Positions 33,330 to 42,681 of a DNA stretch of 64,000 nucleotides are shown here, piece by piece (position 1 is the first letter of the stretch; the number at the start of each line of letters is the position of its first letter). Source of the stretch: Zobellia nedashkovskayae (GTDB taxonomy: Bacteria > Bacteroidota > Bacteroidia > Flavobacteriales > Flavobacteriaceae); NCBI RefSeq assembly GCF_015330125.1, contig NZ_JADDXR010000002.1, positions 2,678,685 through 2,742,684 on the forward strand. The letters run 5' to 3'. Position numbers and translations under genes: made by a program. The notes under the pieces were generated by a model, which worked only from the letters and a program-made list of their open reading frames with translations, was not told the DNA's origin and did no database searches.

Positions 33330-33941
33330 ATGAAAATTATCTGTATCGGTAGGAATTATACTGAGCATATAGAAGAGTTGGCTAATGAGAGGCCCGAAGA
33401 ACCTGTGGTCTTTATCAAACCAGATTCTGCAATTTTGCCCAAAGAGCAGGACTTTTATATCCCTGATTTTTCCAAAGACGTGCACTATGAAGTTGAAGTG
33501 CTCGTTAAGATAAAAAAAGTAGGAAAGCATATTAGTGAGAAATTTGCTCACAATTATTACGATGAAATAGGTCTGGGCATAGATTTTACGGCTAGAGACC
33601 TGCAATCCAAATTAAAAGAAAAAGGTCTTCCTTGGGAAAAAGCAAAGGGTTTTGACGGTGCAGCGGTCATAGGAGAGTGGCTTCCAAAGACAAGTTTTAA
33701 GGATTTAAACAATATAAATTTCTCTTTATTGAAGAATGAAAGAGAAGTGCAAAAGGGGAATACTGGCCTCATGCTCTGGAAGATAGATGAGCTCGTTTCG
33801 TATGTTTCTCAATTTTTCATGTTAAAAAAAGGCGATGTAATTTTTACTGGAACACCAGCCGGTGTTGGTAGAATTGAAGCAAATGACTACCTTTCGGGGG
33901 TTCTGGAGGGTCGTGAACTTTTCCACTTAAAAGTAAAATAA
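33330..33941 (+). CDS. Fumarylacetoacetate hydrolase family protein
   Basis: A 203-residue FAH-fold protein, the short FAHD1-like form. Members include acylpyruvases, oxaloacetate decarboxylases and related C-C hydrolases. The N-terminus MKIICIGRNYTEH is typical, metal ligands sit in HYEVEVLVKI (two Glu) and GLGIDFTARD (Asp), and the C-terminal catalytic region has GDVIFTGTPAGVG. The substrate is not predictable. The stop overlaps the start of the Hpt gene by one base (TAATG), so translation is coupled. Confidence 0.92.
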   Translation: MKIICIGRNYTEHIEELANERPEEPVVFIKPDSAILPKEQDFYIPDFSKDVHYEVEVLVKIKKVGKHISEKFAHNYYDEIGLGIDFTARDLQSKLKEKGLPWEKAKGFDGAAVIGEWLPKTSFKDLNNINFSLLKNEREVQKGNTGLMLWKIDELVSYVSQFFMLKKGDVIFTGTPAGVGRIEANDYLSGVLEGRELFHLKVK

Positions 33942-34279
33942 TGATTTACAATCTTGATAAAATCAATGAGATGGCTGAAGGAGATGAAGATTTCATCAAC
34001 TCTGTTATTTCAGTATTTTTAGAAGAAGTGCCGCAGGATCTTGAGCTTCTTGAAATTGCATTAAATGAGCAAAACCATGACCAGGTTTACAAATTAGCAC
34101 ATAAAATTAAGCCTAATGTTGATCTGTTGGGTATGGAGCAGACTCGTGCTGCAGCCCTACAAATAGAAACTTTAGGGAAGGCAGAAGCCAATATGTCCGA
34201 GATACAAGTGGTTTTTCCTCTGTTGAAAAAAGATATACATCAGGTGGTATCTGAGTTGAAAAAAGATTTCAATATCTGA
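33941..34279 (+). CDS. Stand-alone histidine phosphotransfer (Hpt) domain protein
   Basis: A 112-residue four-helix-bundle phosphotransfer protein. The phosphorylated histidine is H54 in [16 protein letters not shown], the Bacteroidota version of the HxLKG motif with proline in place of glycine. A second helix carries [14 protein letters not shown]. It has no kinase or receiver domain, so it must relay phosphate between proteins encoded elsewhere. It overlaps FAH upstream and CinA downstream by one base each, an unusual place for a signalling protein. Confidence 0.9.
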   Translation: MIYNLDKINEMAEGDEDFINSVISVFLEEVPQDLELLEIALNEQNHDQVYKLAHKIKPNVDLLGMEQTRAAALQIETLGKAEANMSEIQVVFPLLKKDIHQVVSELKKDFNI

Positions 34280-35529
34280 TGCTTGCTGAAATTATTACTA
34301 TTGGCGATGAAATTCTAATTGGTCAGATTGTTGATACCAATTCCGTTTTTATAGCCAAAGAACTTAATAAAATCGGGGTTTCTGTTTATCAGATCACTTC
34401 AATTCAAGATGATAAGGAACACATTCTTCAAGCGCTAGAAGACGCTAAAAAGAGAGTTCAGGTGGTTATCATTACCGGAGGTCTTGGTCCGACCAAAGAC
34501 GATATTACCAAACATACCTTATGTGAGTTTTTTAACGACACCTTGGTAGAAGACGCAGGTGTTCTAGCACATGTGGAAGAGCTTTTTAAAAAGTATATTA
34601 CCTCTACGCCTATATCTGATATTAATAGAAAACAAGCTTTGGTGCCATCCAAAGCCACAGTTCTAAAGAATGCATTTGGTACTGCGCCTGGCATGTGGAT
34701 TCAAGAAGATGGCGTAGCCTTTGTTTCGCTGCCCGGAGTTCCTTATGAAATGAAAAATTTGATGACTGATAAGGTCATTCCAAGAATCATTACCGATTTT
34801 AATCGCCCTTTTATTCTGCATAGAACTGTTGTTACTTACGGTTTAGGTGAAAGTGCTATTGCTGAAAAAATAGAAGATTGGGAAAACAATTTACCTGCGT
34901 TTATCAAATTGGCATATTTGCCAAATCTTGGGAAAGTAAGGTTGCGGTTGAGTGCTAAGGGTCCAAATAAGCAAGAGTTAGAAGATACCATAGAAGCAGA
35001 GTTAAAAAAACTATATCCGCTAATTGGCGATATTATTTATGGTACCGAAGACGAGGAGACTTTAGAACAAGTGGTTGCCAAACTATTTACTGAGAAAAGA
35101 TTTACGCTGTCTACAGCAGAGAGTTTTACGGGAGGTAAAATAGCGGAGCAATTAACTGCCTTGCCAGGAGCGTCAGCTTACTTTAAAGGTAGTGTAGTGA
35201 GTTATGCCACTGAGGCCAAGATAAATATTCTAAAGGTTCCTAGTGATGTAATAGAAAAGTATTCAGTAGTGAGCGCGGAAGTAGCTAAGGAAATGGCAGA
35301 AAACGTAAGGCATTTGTTCAAAACCCATTATGCAATAGCTACTACAGGAAATGCCGGTCCTACAAAAGGTGACTCGGATGCAGAGATTGGAACGGTCTTC
35401 ATTGCTATAGCATCTCCTAATGGAGTTTATGCTCAAGAATTCAATATGGGCAACCATAGAGAGCGCATTGTGGAGAAGGCTGTGAACAAGGCTTTAGAGC
35501 TATTGCAAAAAGAAATTTCAAAAATCTGA
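34279..35529 (+). CDS. cinA: CinA family protein (nicotinamide-nucleotide amidase-type)
   Basis: The 416-residue full-length CinA has an N-terminal MoaB/MogA-like COG1058 domain (~1-170; [27 protein letters not shown]) and a C-terminal PncC-like amidase domain (~255-416; [40 protein letters not shown]). PncC-type domains deamidate NMN to nicotinate mononucleotide in NAD recycling. The N-terminal domain may have ADP-ribose pyrophosphatase activity. The start codon overlaps the Hpt stop (TGATG). Older names call it competence/damage-inducible, but no competence context is seen. Confidence 0.93.
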   Translation: MLAEIITIGDEILIGQIVDTNSVFIAKELNKIGVSVYQITSIQDDKEHILQALEDAKKRVQVVIITGGLGPTKDDITKHTLCEFFNDTLVEDAGVLAHVEELFKKYITSTPISDINRKQALVPSKATVLKNAFGTAPGMWIQEDGVAFVSLPGVPYEMKNLMTDKVIPRIITDFNRPFILHRTVVTYGLGESAIAEKIEDWENNLPAFIKLAYLPNLGKVRLRLSAKGPNKQELEDTIEAELKKLYPLIGDIIYGTEDEETLEQVVAKLFTEKRFTLSTAESFTGGKIAEQLTALPGASAYFKGSVVSYATEAKINILKVPSDVIEKYSVVSAEVAKEMAENVRHLFKTHYAIATTGNAGPTKGDSDAEIGTVFIAIASPNGVYAQEFNMGNHRERIVEKAVNKALELLQKEISKI

Positions 35530-35560
35530 AATATTGTTTTGCGCATCCATAAAAATGACA

Positions 35561-35568
35561 TAAATTTG
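35561..35568 (+). promoter_or_regulatory. -7 promoter element of the rpmB-rpmG-DUF4295 operon
   Basis: TAAATTTG is a perfect TAnnTTTG match with a TTG at 35534-35536 in -33 position. It lies 28 bases before the rpmB ATG. Confidence 0.6.
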
Positions 35569-35595
35569 CACCCTGTTTAAAGAAAAATCAGCGGC

Positions 35596-35832
35596 ATGTC
35601 AAAAGTTTGTGAAATTACGGGAAAGAGAGCGATGTTTGGAAACAACGTATCGTTTTCTATAAATAAGACTAAAAGAAGATTCAATGTTAATCTTTCTAAG
35701 AAACGTTTTTATATTCCCGAAGAGGACCGTTGGGTAACCTTAAAGGTTTCTGCAAAGGCGTTGAAAATTATCAACAAAAAGGGTATTTCTGCTGTTTTGA
35801 AAGACGCGAAGGCAGAAGGATTGGTAAAATAA
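35596..35832 (+). CDS. rpmB: Large ribosomal subunit protein bL28
   Basis: 78 residues, starting MSKVCEITGKRAMFGNNVS, the usual bL28 N-terminus, followed by the basic TKRRFNVNLSKKRFYIP and the C-terminal KALKIINKKGISAVL. It binds 23S rRNA near the exit-site region of the large subunit. It is first in a three-gene cluster with rpmG 11 bases downstream. Confidence 0.97.
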   Translation: MSKVCEITGKRAMFGNNVSFSINKTKRRFNVNLSKKRFYIPEEDRWVTLKVSAKALKIINKKGISAVLKDAKAEGLVK

Positions 35833-35843
35833 GCTAGAATACG

Positions 35844-36026
35844 ATGGCAAAGAAAGGAAATAGAATACAAGTAATTTTGGAATGTACCGAGCACAAAGAA
35901 TCGGGACAACCAGGTACATCAAGGTACATTACTACAAAGAATAAAAAGAACACTCCGGAAAGAATGGAGATTAAAAAGTTCAATCCTATTTTGAAGAGGA
36001 TGACAATCCATAAGGAGATTAAATAA
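35844..36026 (+). CDS. rpmG: Large ribosomal subunit protein bL33
   Basis: 60 residues, [19 protein letters not shown] to MTIHKEIK, with [24 protein letters not shown] as the core read in pieces. The usual zinc-binding cysteine pairs of the C+ form are absent (one cysteine only), so this is the C- (zinc-free) paralogue type. It sits between rpmB and the DUF4295 gene, separated by 11 and 37 bases, so they share a transcript. Confidence 0.96.
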   Translation: MAKKGNRIQVILECTEHKESGQPGTSRYITTKNKKNTPERMEIKKFNPILKRMTIHKEIK

Positions 36027-36063
36027 GTTTTCGTTTTAACGAGAACATAAAAGCATATTAGTC

Positions 36064-36216
36064 ATGGCAAAAAAGACGGTAGCAAGTTTACAGACAAGTT
36101 CAAAAAGATTGACAAAAGCCATTAAGATGGTGAAATCAGCAAAAAGTGGATCATATACTTTTGTTGAGTCAGTTATGACCCCAGAATCGGTTAACGATTG
36201 GTTGTCTAAAAAGTAA
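36064..36216 (+). CDS. DUF4295 small basic protein (50 aa)
   Basis: A 50-residue ORF, MAKKTVASLQTSSKRLTK to VNDWLSKK, very Lys/Ser-rich and matching DUF4295. That family is Bacteroidota-restricted and usually sits directly after rpmB and rpmG. The size, charge and operon position suggest a ribosome-associated protein. I recall that a Bacteroidota-specific large-subunit protein has been reported from a Flavobacterium ribosome structure, but cannot say whether it is this family. A strong terminator follows. Confidence 0.9.
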   Translation: MAKKTVASLQTSSKRLTKAIKMVKSAKSGSYTFVESVMTPESVNDWLSKK

Positions 36217-36236
36217 GATACTTTTAAAGTATTATA

Positions 36237-36267
36237 AAGCCTCTTCGTTAAGAAGGGGCTTTTTTTG
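36237..36267 (+). terminator. Rho-independent terminator after the ribosomal-protein cluster
   Basis: Arms AAGCCTCTTC and GAAGGGGCTT (one G-T pair) with a GTTAA loop are followed by seven T residues, separating the cluster from ftsY. Confidence 0.85.
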
Positions 36268-36364
36268 TGGGTTCATATCTAGGTTAAGGAAGCACTCATT
36301 AGTAGTAGGTCCCTTTCAAGTAATTGTAGTATCATTTAAAGTAAAAACTTCCACCTTACTTTAT

Positions 36365-36372
36365 TATCTTTG
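36365..36372 (+). promoter_or_regulatory. -7 promoter element of ftsY
   Basis: TATCTTTG is a perfect TAnnTTTG match, 22 bases before the ftsY ATG. Confidence 0.55.
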
Positions 36373-36394
36373 AGACTATTAATACAAAGAACAC

Positions 36395-37351
36395 ATGAGT
36401 TTATTCAAGAATATATTTTCTTCAAAGAAAAAGGAAAGCCTTGATAAGGGCTTAGAGAAAACCAAAACATCCTTTCTCTCTAAGCTTAGTAAAGCTGTTG
36501 CGGGTAAGTCTAAAGTAGATGATGATGTATTGGATAATCTGGAGGAAGTTCTTGTTTCTTCAGATGTAGGAGTTACAACTACCTTAAAAATTATAGAGCG
36601 TATAGAGGCTCGTGTTTCCAAGGATAAATATATGGGCACGGAGGAGCTCAATACAATTCTTAGGGAAGAAATTTCTGGTCTTCTTTCAGAAACCAATCTT
36701 GGAAGCGAAACGGAATTTTCAGTTCCAAAAGACAAGAAGCCTTATGTAATTATGGTAGTTGGTGTTAATGGTGTTGGTAAAACTACAACCATTGGAAAAT
36801 TGGCCTATCAGTTTAAAAAACAAGGTTTAAAAGTAGTTTTAGGTGCGGCAGATACTTTTCGTGCTGCGGCCATAGACCAATTACAAGTTTGGGCAGATCG
36901 AGTTGATGTACCAATCGTAAAACAAAGTATGGGTAGTGATCCAGCTTCAGTTGCTTTTGATACGCTAAGTTCAGCAGTTAAACAAGATGCAGATGTTGTT
37001 ATCATAGATACTGCAGGTCGTCTTCATAATAAGGTGAATTTAATGAACGAATTGACCAAGGTAAAACGAGTTATGCAAAAAGTGGTAGACCATACGCCTC
37101 ATGAAGTTATGTTGGTGCTTGATGGTTCTACAGGCCAAAACGCTTTTGAACAAGCCAAGGAATTTACCAAGGCAACAGAAGTTACTTCATTAGCGGTCAC
37201 TAAATTAGACGGTACAGCAAAAGGAGGAGTTGTTATTGGTATATCTGATCAATTCCAAATTCCTGTGAAGTATATTGGAGTAGGTGAGGGTATTGAAGAT
37301 TTACAGGTGTTTAATAAGCATGAGTTTGTAGATTCATTTTTTAATGTATAA
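36395..37351 (+). CDS. ftsY: Signal recognition particle receptor FtsY
   Basis: The SRP receptor GTPase that delivers ribosome-nascent chains to the Sec translocon. 318 residues, with a short basic N-terminus in place of the long acidic A domain of E. coli, then the N domain and GTPase G domain. G1 is GVNGVGKTTTIGKLA, the SRP insertion box includes DTFRAAAIDQLQ, G3 is DTAGR, and G4/G5 are TKLDGTAKGG and GVGEGIEDL. Its own promoter follows the ribosomal-protein terminator. It is convergent with the serine hydrolase gene with only six bases between stops. Confidence 0.97.
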   Translation: MSLFKNIFSSKKKESLDKGLEKTKTSFLSKLSKAVAGKSKVDDDVLDNLEEVLVSSDVGVTTTLKIIERIEARVSKDKYMGTEELNTILREEISGLLSETNLGSETEFSVPKDKKPYVIMVVGVNGVGKTTTIGKLAYQFKKQGLKVVLGAADTFRAAAIDQLQVWADRVDVPIVKQSMGSDPASVAFDTLSSAVKQDADVVIIDTAGRLHNKVNLMNELTKVKRVMQKVVDHTPHEVMLVLDGSTGQNAFEQAKEFTKATEVTSLAVTKLDGTAKGGVVIGISDQFQIPVKYIGVGEGIEDLQVFNKHEFVDSFFNV

Positions 37352-37357
37352 TTATAT

Positions 37358-38458
37358 TTAATTCATAACAGCATTCAATTTTTCCCATAATTCGTTGTCA
37401 AAACTAGAAAGTCCTAATTGGGTTTCTCCAGCGGTTTCACCAGATCTAACAATTACCAAGCTTTTACTAGGCACTACATAAATTTTCTGGTCATTTGCGC
37501 CTAACGCTGCAAATAAATCAGATGGTGCGTTTGGTATTAAATTTCCTTCTACTACTTCTTGTGAAGTGGTTCCCATATAACTTTGCTTTCCATTAAGCCA
37601 CCAGAGATAACCATAACTTTTATTTAGTTCTTGGGAAGTAGTGGTCATTTCATTGAAATAGTCTTCACTAAGAATCGTACTATCATCCCAAGTGCCTTTA
37701 TTTAGTGCAAGTAATCCAAATCTAGCCATACTACGCGTGTTACTATTATAAATGTTTAGCCCTAGTGCTTTCGTCCAATTCCCTTCCATTCCTATTCGGT
37801 CCTCAAGTTTAGTTTTTCCATAGCTTTGAAAGCCTACACCTGTAGTCTGGTTAAGAATATCTTGAAGGAGTATAAAAGCGCCTTGGTGGTAGGCCCAACG
37901 TGTTCCGGCATCTGCAGTATAGTCTAAGCAATTTGGTGTGGTGCATACCCATGGAATATAATCTCCCACATTATCGGTGAGACCGGTAGTCATACTTAGA
38001 TGGTGTTGTACCGTAATTAGGTCTTCTTTTTCTGTAGATAGCGAACTCCAGTTCATGCCAAGATAATCAGATGTTTTATCTCCAATATTGAGTAAGCCTT
38101 CCTCTTGGGCAATACCGGCAATGGTAGCAGTTAAGCTTTTGGCGGCGGAAAACCAAGTCCATTGTGCATTTGCATTATGGTCATTAAAATACTCTTCTAT
38201 GACAATGCGCCCATCTACCAAAACCATGAATCCCTTTGTCTTGTTATTTTTTAAATAGGTATACAACGCTTCTATTTCAGTCTCGTTCCAGTTGAGTTCA
38301 GCTGGGGTTATCGTTTCCCATTCGGTATCTGCTACCGCGGGATAGTACATGTCTCTTACTTCCGTTTCTATTTCTATTTCGGGTTCTACCTTGTCTTTGG
38401 AACAGCTAGCGAGTACTACTAAAATAATGCTCAGTATAGTAGAAGTTGAATATTTCAT
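37358..38458 (-). CDS. Class C beta-lactamase-fold serine hydrolase lipoprotein
   Basis: 366 residues starting MKYSTSTILSIILVVLASC, a lipoprotein signal with lipobox cysteine. After a Glu-rich spacer comes the serine beta-lactamase/esterase fold of the NylB-like type: the SxxK motif is WFSAAKSL, followed by HLSMTTGL and RWAYHQGAF near the usual tyrosine motif, and GYLWWLNG. These enzymes include esterases, D-aminopeptidases and 6-aminohexanoate-dimer hydrolases; antibiotic hydrolysis cannot be claimed. The start at 38458 is preferred to an ATG nine codons upstream. It is divergent from rimO. Confidence 0.9.
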   Translation of the reverse strand: MKYSTSTILSIILVVLASCSKDKVEPEIEIETEVRDMYYPAVADTEWETITPAELNWNETEIEALYTYLKNNKTKGFMVLVDGRIVIEEYFNDHNANAQWTWFSAAKSLTATIAGIAQEEGLLNIGDKTSDYLGMNWSSLSTEKEDLITVQHHLSMTTGLTDNVGDYIPWVCTTPNCLDYTADAGTRWAYHQGAFILLQDILNQTTGVGFQSYGKTKLEDRIGMEGNWTKALGLNIYNSNTRSMARFGLLALNKGTWDDSTILSEDYFNEMTTTSQELNKSYGYLWWLNGKQSYMGTTSQEVVEGNLIPNAPSDLFAALGANDQKIYVVPSKSLVIVRSGETAGETQLGLSSFDNELWEKLNAVMN

Positions 38459-38555
38459 GACTTTGGTTTTCTTGTTAGACATCAACTTGTTATGGTAGTT
38501 TAACGCAATTCAACAAGAAATCGTACCAAAAGGAAGCTGTTCGTTCATCTTGTTG

Positions 38556-38563
38556 TATTTTTG
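38556..38563 (+). promoter_or_regulatory. -7 promoter element of rimO
   Basis: TATTTTTG is a perfect TAnnTTTG match, 16 bases before the ATG at 38580. Confidence 0.55.
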
Positions 38564-38579
38564 CGCTCAATTTCTAGTT

Positions 38580-39881
38580 ATGAGAACGAAAACGCAGAAG
38601 CAGAATAAAATAAATGTAGTCACTTTGGGATGCTCGAAAAACGTGTATGATTCCGAAATACTCATGGGGCAGTTGCGTGCCAACGACAAAGAAGTAGTGC
38701 ATGAAGAGGAGGGTAATGTTGTGGTAATCAATACCTGCGGATTTATTGCGAATGCAAAAGAAGAAAGTGTCAATACTATTTTAGAATACGTTCAGAAAAA
38801 AGAGGCAGGTATAGTAGATAAGGTATTTGTAACCGGATGTCTTAGTGAACGATACAAGCCCGATTTACAAAAAGAAATTCCGAACGTAGATGAATATTTC
38901 GGTACCAGTGAATTGCCTAATTTATTGAAGGCTCTTGGTGCAGATTATAAGCATGAACTAATTGGTGAACGTTTAACGACTACTCCAAAAAATTATGCAT
39001 ATCTTAAGATTGCAGAAGGTTGCGATAGGCCTTGTTCATTCTGTGCTATTCCTATTATGAGGGGTAAGCACCGCAGTACGCCTATTGAAGATTTGGTTAC
39101 TGAATCCGAAAAATTAGCGGCAAAAGGTGTAAAAGAACTTATTCTTATTGCTCAAGATTTAACGTATTACGGTCTTGATATATACAAGAAGAGAAACTTA
39201 GCTGAACTGTTACAAGCTTTGGTAAAAGTAGAAGGTATTGAATGGATTAGATTGCATTATGCTTTTCCAACAGGTTTTCCTTTAGATGTGTTAGATGTTA
39301 TGAAGGAAGAACCTAAAATCTGTAATTATTTAGATATTCCATTACAACATATTTCAGATTCCATATTAAAAAGTATGCGTCGCGGTACTACACAGGCTAA
39401 AACAACAAAATTGTTGAAAGAGTTTAGAGCTGCCGTGCCTGAAATGACTATTCGTACTACGTTGATAGTTGGATATCCTGGAGAAACGGAAGAAGATTTC
39501 CAGACTTTAAAAGGTTGGGTGGCCGAGATGCGTTTTGAGCGCCTAGGTTGTTTTACGTATAGTCATGAAGAGAATACGCATGCCTATTCATTGGAAGATG
39601 ATGTTCCTGAAGATGTTAAGCAAGAAAGGGCTAATGAGATAATGGAGTTACAATCTCAGATTTCATGGGAGTTGAACCAAAATAAGATAGGAGAGACTTT
39701 CCGTTGTATTATAGACCGTAAAGAAGGAAATCATTTTGTTGGTCGTACGGAATTCGATTCTCCCGATGTTGATAACGAAGTTTTGATAGATGCTACTAAG
39801 TTCTATTTAAAACAAGGTGAGTTCGTAAATATTAAGATTACAGAAGCTGCCGATTTTGATTTGTACGGTGAGCCTGCATAG
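38580..39881 (+). CDS. rimO: Ribosomal protein S12 methylthiotransferase RimO
   Basis: A radical-SAM enzyme that adds a methylthio group to the conserved aspartate of uS12. In 433 residues: the N-terminal UPF0004 domain with three cluster cysteines (C18, C53, C87), the radical-SAM CxxxCxxC motif at C148, C152 and C155 (AEGCDRPCSFCAIP), the barrel core with DIPLQHISD, and a C-terminal TRAM domain. RGKHRSTP after the motif fits RimO rather than MiaB. The frame can be extended ten codons upstream but that start would lie before the predicted transcript start. Confidence 0.96.
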   Translation: MRTKTQKQNKINVVTLGCSKNVYDSEILMGQLRANDKEVVHEEEGNVVVINTCGFIANAKEESVNTILEYVQKKEAGIVDKVFVTGCLSERYKPDLQKEIPNVDEYFGTSELPNLLKALGADYKHELIGERLTTTPKNYAYLKIAEGCDRPCSFCAIPIMRGKHRSTPIEDLVTESEKLAAKGVKELILIAQDLTYYGLDIYKKRNLAELLQALVKVEGIEWIRLHYAFPTGFPLDVLDVMKEEPKICNYLDIPLQHISDSILKSMRRGTTQAKTTKLLKEFRAAVPEMTIRTTLIVGYPGETEEDFQTLKGWVAEMRFERLGCFTYSHEENTHAYSLEDDVPEDVKQERANEIMELQSQISWELNQNKIGETFRCIIDRKEGNHFVGRTEFDSPDVDNEVLIDATKFYLKQGEFVNIKITEAADFDLYGEPA

Positions 39882-39917
39882 TTAAATAAATCATTTTAGG
39901 ATTATTTCATAAAAATT

Positions 39918-39948
39918 TAAAACCTGTCCAATAGTGGATAGGTTTTTT
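39918..39948 (+). terminator. Rho-independent terminator after rimO
   Basis: Arms AAACCTGTCCA and TGGATAGGTTT (one G-T pair) with an ATAG loop and a T run, 37 bases after the stop codon. Confidence 0.8.
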
Positions 39949-40098
39949 TGTGTTAAGAAGTTACTATTTCTTAGGTGTTATTTTAAACGTATTAATTACA
40001 CTTCAAAATTATTCACTACTTTAGGGAAATCAATTTTTGATAGTATAGCCTGTCAATTGAATTTAATCAATCAACCTTAAGAACTTTAGTAGACTACT

Positions 40099-41256
40099 AT
40101 GGATGACTTGCGAATTGAAAAAATAGAACTTTTTAAGGTGCCACCGCGTTGGCTTTTTCTAAAAATAACCACAAAAAGCGGCATCATAGGCTGGGGAGAG
40201 CCCGTTGTAGAAGGTAAAGCTGCTACGGTAGAAGCTTGTGTTCAAGAACTATCACAATATCTTATTGGTCGTTCTGCCAATGATATAGAGGACATCTGGC
40301 AAACACTCTATGGAGGAGGATTTTATCGTGGAGGCCCTATTCTTATGAGTGCTATTTCAGGTATAGATCAAGCCCTTTGGGATATCAAAGGAAAACACCT
40401 TGGTGTACCAGTCTATGACCTTTTGGGAGGAGCGGTCCGTAAGAAAATGAAAATGTATTGTTGGATTGGTGGCGATCACCCAGAAGTTGTTCTTGAGCAG
40501 GCACGCGAAAAAGTAGAACAGGGTTATAAGGCAGTAAAAATGAATGCTACAGGTGCTTTTGCTTGGATAGATTCATTGCAAAAAATTAAAACTGTTGCAG
40601 ACAACATTAAATTGCTTCGCGAAGAATTTGGCGATACTTTAGACATTGGGCTTGATTTTCACGGAAGAATACACAAGGGTATGGTCAAGCGCTTAATTGA
40701 TGAATTGGCGCCTTACAGCCCCATGTTTATTGAAGAACCCGTTTTGAGCGAGAATGAAGAGGCCTTTGACCATATCTATCCATATACCAGTATTCCTATT
40801 GCCACAGGGGAGCGTATGTTTTCCCGTTGGGATTTTAAAGAACTTCTACACAGGGGTACGGTAGATATTATTCAGCCAGATTTAAGTCACGCTGGTGGAA
40901 TTTCGGAAGTACGTAGAATTGCTGCTATGGCAGAAGCTTATGATGTTGCCTTGGCACCTCATTGCCCGTTGGGCCCAATTGCTCTTGCTTCATGCTTACA
41001 TGTAGACTTTAATTCTATTAATGCCGTAATCCAAGAAAGCAGTTTGGGTATACATTACAACAAAGGCTTTGATTTGTTGGATTACATGGATAATCCTGAA
41101 ATTTTTGATGTAAAAGATGGTTATATAGAGCTTCTAAAGAAACCAGGTTTAGGGGTTGATATGAATGAAGAAAAACTAAGAGAAGGTCAGAAAATTGGCC
41201 ATAACTGGTCAAATCCTGTATGGAGAAATGAAGACGGTAGTTTTGCCGAATGGTAA
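40099..41256 (+). CDS. dgoD: D-galactonate dehydratase-like enolase-superfamily enzyme
   Basis: It dehydrates an aldonic acid (D-galactonate in E. coli DgoD) to the 2-keto-3-deoxy acid. The 385-residue protein aligns with E. coli DgoD at a constant +3 offset. Metal ligands are D186, E212 and E238; the base is H188 (LDFHGR) and the acid H288 (APHCPLGP). This exact agreement supports galactonate or a close epimer. Downstream on the same strand are a GntP permease (68 bases) and an exported lactonase, giving a sugar-acid utilisation cassette. No KDPGal aldolase or kinase gene lies here. Confidence 0.93.
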   Translation: MDDLRIEKIELFKVPPRWLFLKITTKSGIIGWGEPVVEGKAATVEACVQELSQYLIGRSANDIEDIWQTLYGGGFYRGGPILMSAISGIDQALWDIKGKHLGVPVYDLLGGAVRKKMKMYCWIGGDHPEVVLEQAREKVEQGYKAVKMNATGAFAWIDSLQKIKTVADNIKLLREEFGDTLDIGLDFHGRIHKGMVKRLIDELAPYSPMFIEEPVLSENEEAFDHIYPYTSIPIATGERMFSRWDFKELLHRGTVDIIQPDLSHAGGISEVRRIAAMAEAYDVALAPHCPLGPIALASCLHVDFNSINAVIQESSLGIHYNKGFDLLDYMDNPEIFDVKDGYIELLKKPGLGVDMNEEKLREGQKIGHNWSNPVWRNEDGSFAEW

Positions 41257-41324
41257 AAAACTAGCTAAATAACAGTTTTTGAACGATTTAGTTCTTAAAT
41301 TAAGAGAACTTAAACCAACCGATT

Positions 41325-42647
41325 ATGCTTTATATTATTGCTTTGGTCTGCGCTCTTGCATTTATTATTCTGGGCATTGTTCGCTGGAAGATTCATCCCT
41401 TTTTTGTGCTGTTATTGGCTGCCATAGGTTATGGATTTATAACCGGAATGAGCGTTGAGGCTATTATAGATTCTGTTAATAATGGCTTCGGGAGTATAAT
41501 GGGTAAAATAGGCCTAATTATATTTTTTGGTGTGGCCATTGGTACGGTCTTGGAAAAATCAGGAGGGGCCATGGTAATCGCTACCCGTATGATTCAGCTA
41601 ATTGGTGAGAAATCTATTCATTTAGCTATGATGCTAACGGGGTATCTCCTATCTATTCCCGTGTTTGCGGATAGTGCTTTTATTATCATGAATTCATTGA
41701 ATAAGGCACTTTCCAAAAAGGCAAAAGTAGCTTATGCAGGCACTACAGCTGCTTTGGCCTTGGGACTTACGGCAACACATGTAATGGTGCCGCCAACACC
41801 GGGACCTATTGCCGCAGCGGGAATTTTGAATGCAGAATTGGGAAGTGTAATTTTATGGGGATTGATTGTTAGTTCACTGTCATTAGTAAGCTGTTATTTT
41901 TTTGCAACCAAAATTGCCTCTAAAGTAGATATTCCAATTCAAATGGAAGTAGCTCCAGATATCATCCATCGTCCTAAATTATCACTTTCATTGTTGTGCA
42001 TTGTAGTTCCAATAATTTTAATTGTATTAAAATCGGTTTTCGATTATCCTGAGTTCAATCTTGTTAGTTTATCCATATATCCAATCATTGCTTTTTTGGG
42101 TACACCCGTTATTGCCCTTTTAATTGGGGTTATCCTATCATTACTCTTACCGGAAAAATTAGACCAACGAGTTTATTCGGCCACTGGTTGGTTGGGCGAT
42201 TCTTTGCGCATTGCAGCTCCTATTATTTTAATTACAGGATCTGGTGGAATTTTTGGCGCCATGCTTCAGAATTCGGGTTTTGCAGATATGATTACAGAAA
42301 GCTTTTCGGGAATGTCTATCGGTCTGTTTTTTCCTTTTTTGCTGGCAGCTTGTTTAAAAACAACACAAGGCTCATCTACTGTTGCTTTAATAACCACGGC
42401 ATCTATAGTCGCCCCAATGATGCCTGCACTTGGACTTGATGAAGCTTTTATGAAAACAATGACTGTTCTGGCCATAGGTGCAGGTTCTACCGTGGTTTCG
42501 CATGCTAATGATAGCTTCTTTTGGGTGTTTACTCAATTAACGGGTATGGATGTAAAACAAGGAAATCAGATACAAACGGTTGGAACCTTAATTTTGGGCA
42601 CATCTGCCATGACATTGATATTTTGTATTTCAAAAATTTTGAGTTGA
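41325..42647 (+). CDS. GntP-family sugar-acid permease
   Basis: A 440-residue H+-coupled permease of the gluconate/GntP family with about 12 spans. Characteristic stretches are IILGIVRWKIHPFFVLLLAA, ITGMSVEAIIDSVNNGFG, VMVPPTPGPIAAAGIL, ITGSGGIFGAMLQNSG, CLKTTQGSSTVALITTA and AGSTVVSHANDSFFWV. Known substrates are gluconate, galactonate-type and related aldonates. Its place directly after a DgoD-like dehydratase suggests galactonate or a similar acid. The next gene's first ATG follows within two bases of its stop. Confidence 0.92.
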   Translation: MLYIIALVCALAFIILGIVRWKIHPFFVLLLAAIGYGFITGMSVEAIIDSVNNGFGSIMGKIGLIIFFGVAIGTVLEKSGGAMVIATRMIQLIGEKSIHLAMMLTGYLLSIPVFADSAFIIMNSLNKALSKKAKVAYAGTTAALALGLTATHVMVPPTPGPIAAAGILNAELGSVILWGLIVSSLSLVSCYFFATKIASKVDIPIQMEVAPDIIHRPKLSLSLLCIVVPIILIVLKSVFDYPEFNLVSLSIYPIIAFLGTPVIALLIGVILSLLLPEKLDQRVYSATGWLGDSLRIAAPIILITGSGGIFGAMLQNSGFADMITESFSGMSIGLFFPFLLAACLKTTQGSSTVALITTASIVAPMMPALGLDEAFMKTMTVLAIGAGSTVVSHANDSFFWVFTQLTGMDVKQGNQIQTVGTLILGTSAMTLIFCISKILS

Positions 42648-42681
42648 TATGAAAGCGATATTATATTTTAATCCCAGGCTT

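Noticed and set aside
35844..36026. bL33 with a zinc ribbon.
   Set aside because: Only one cysteine is present, so it cannot form the four-cysteine site; it is the zinc-free form.
37358..38458. Antibiotic-resistance beta-lactamase.
   Set aside because: The fold is shared with esterases and peptidases, the protein is a lipoprotein with NylB-like features, and no regulator of the AmpR type is adjacent.
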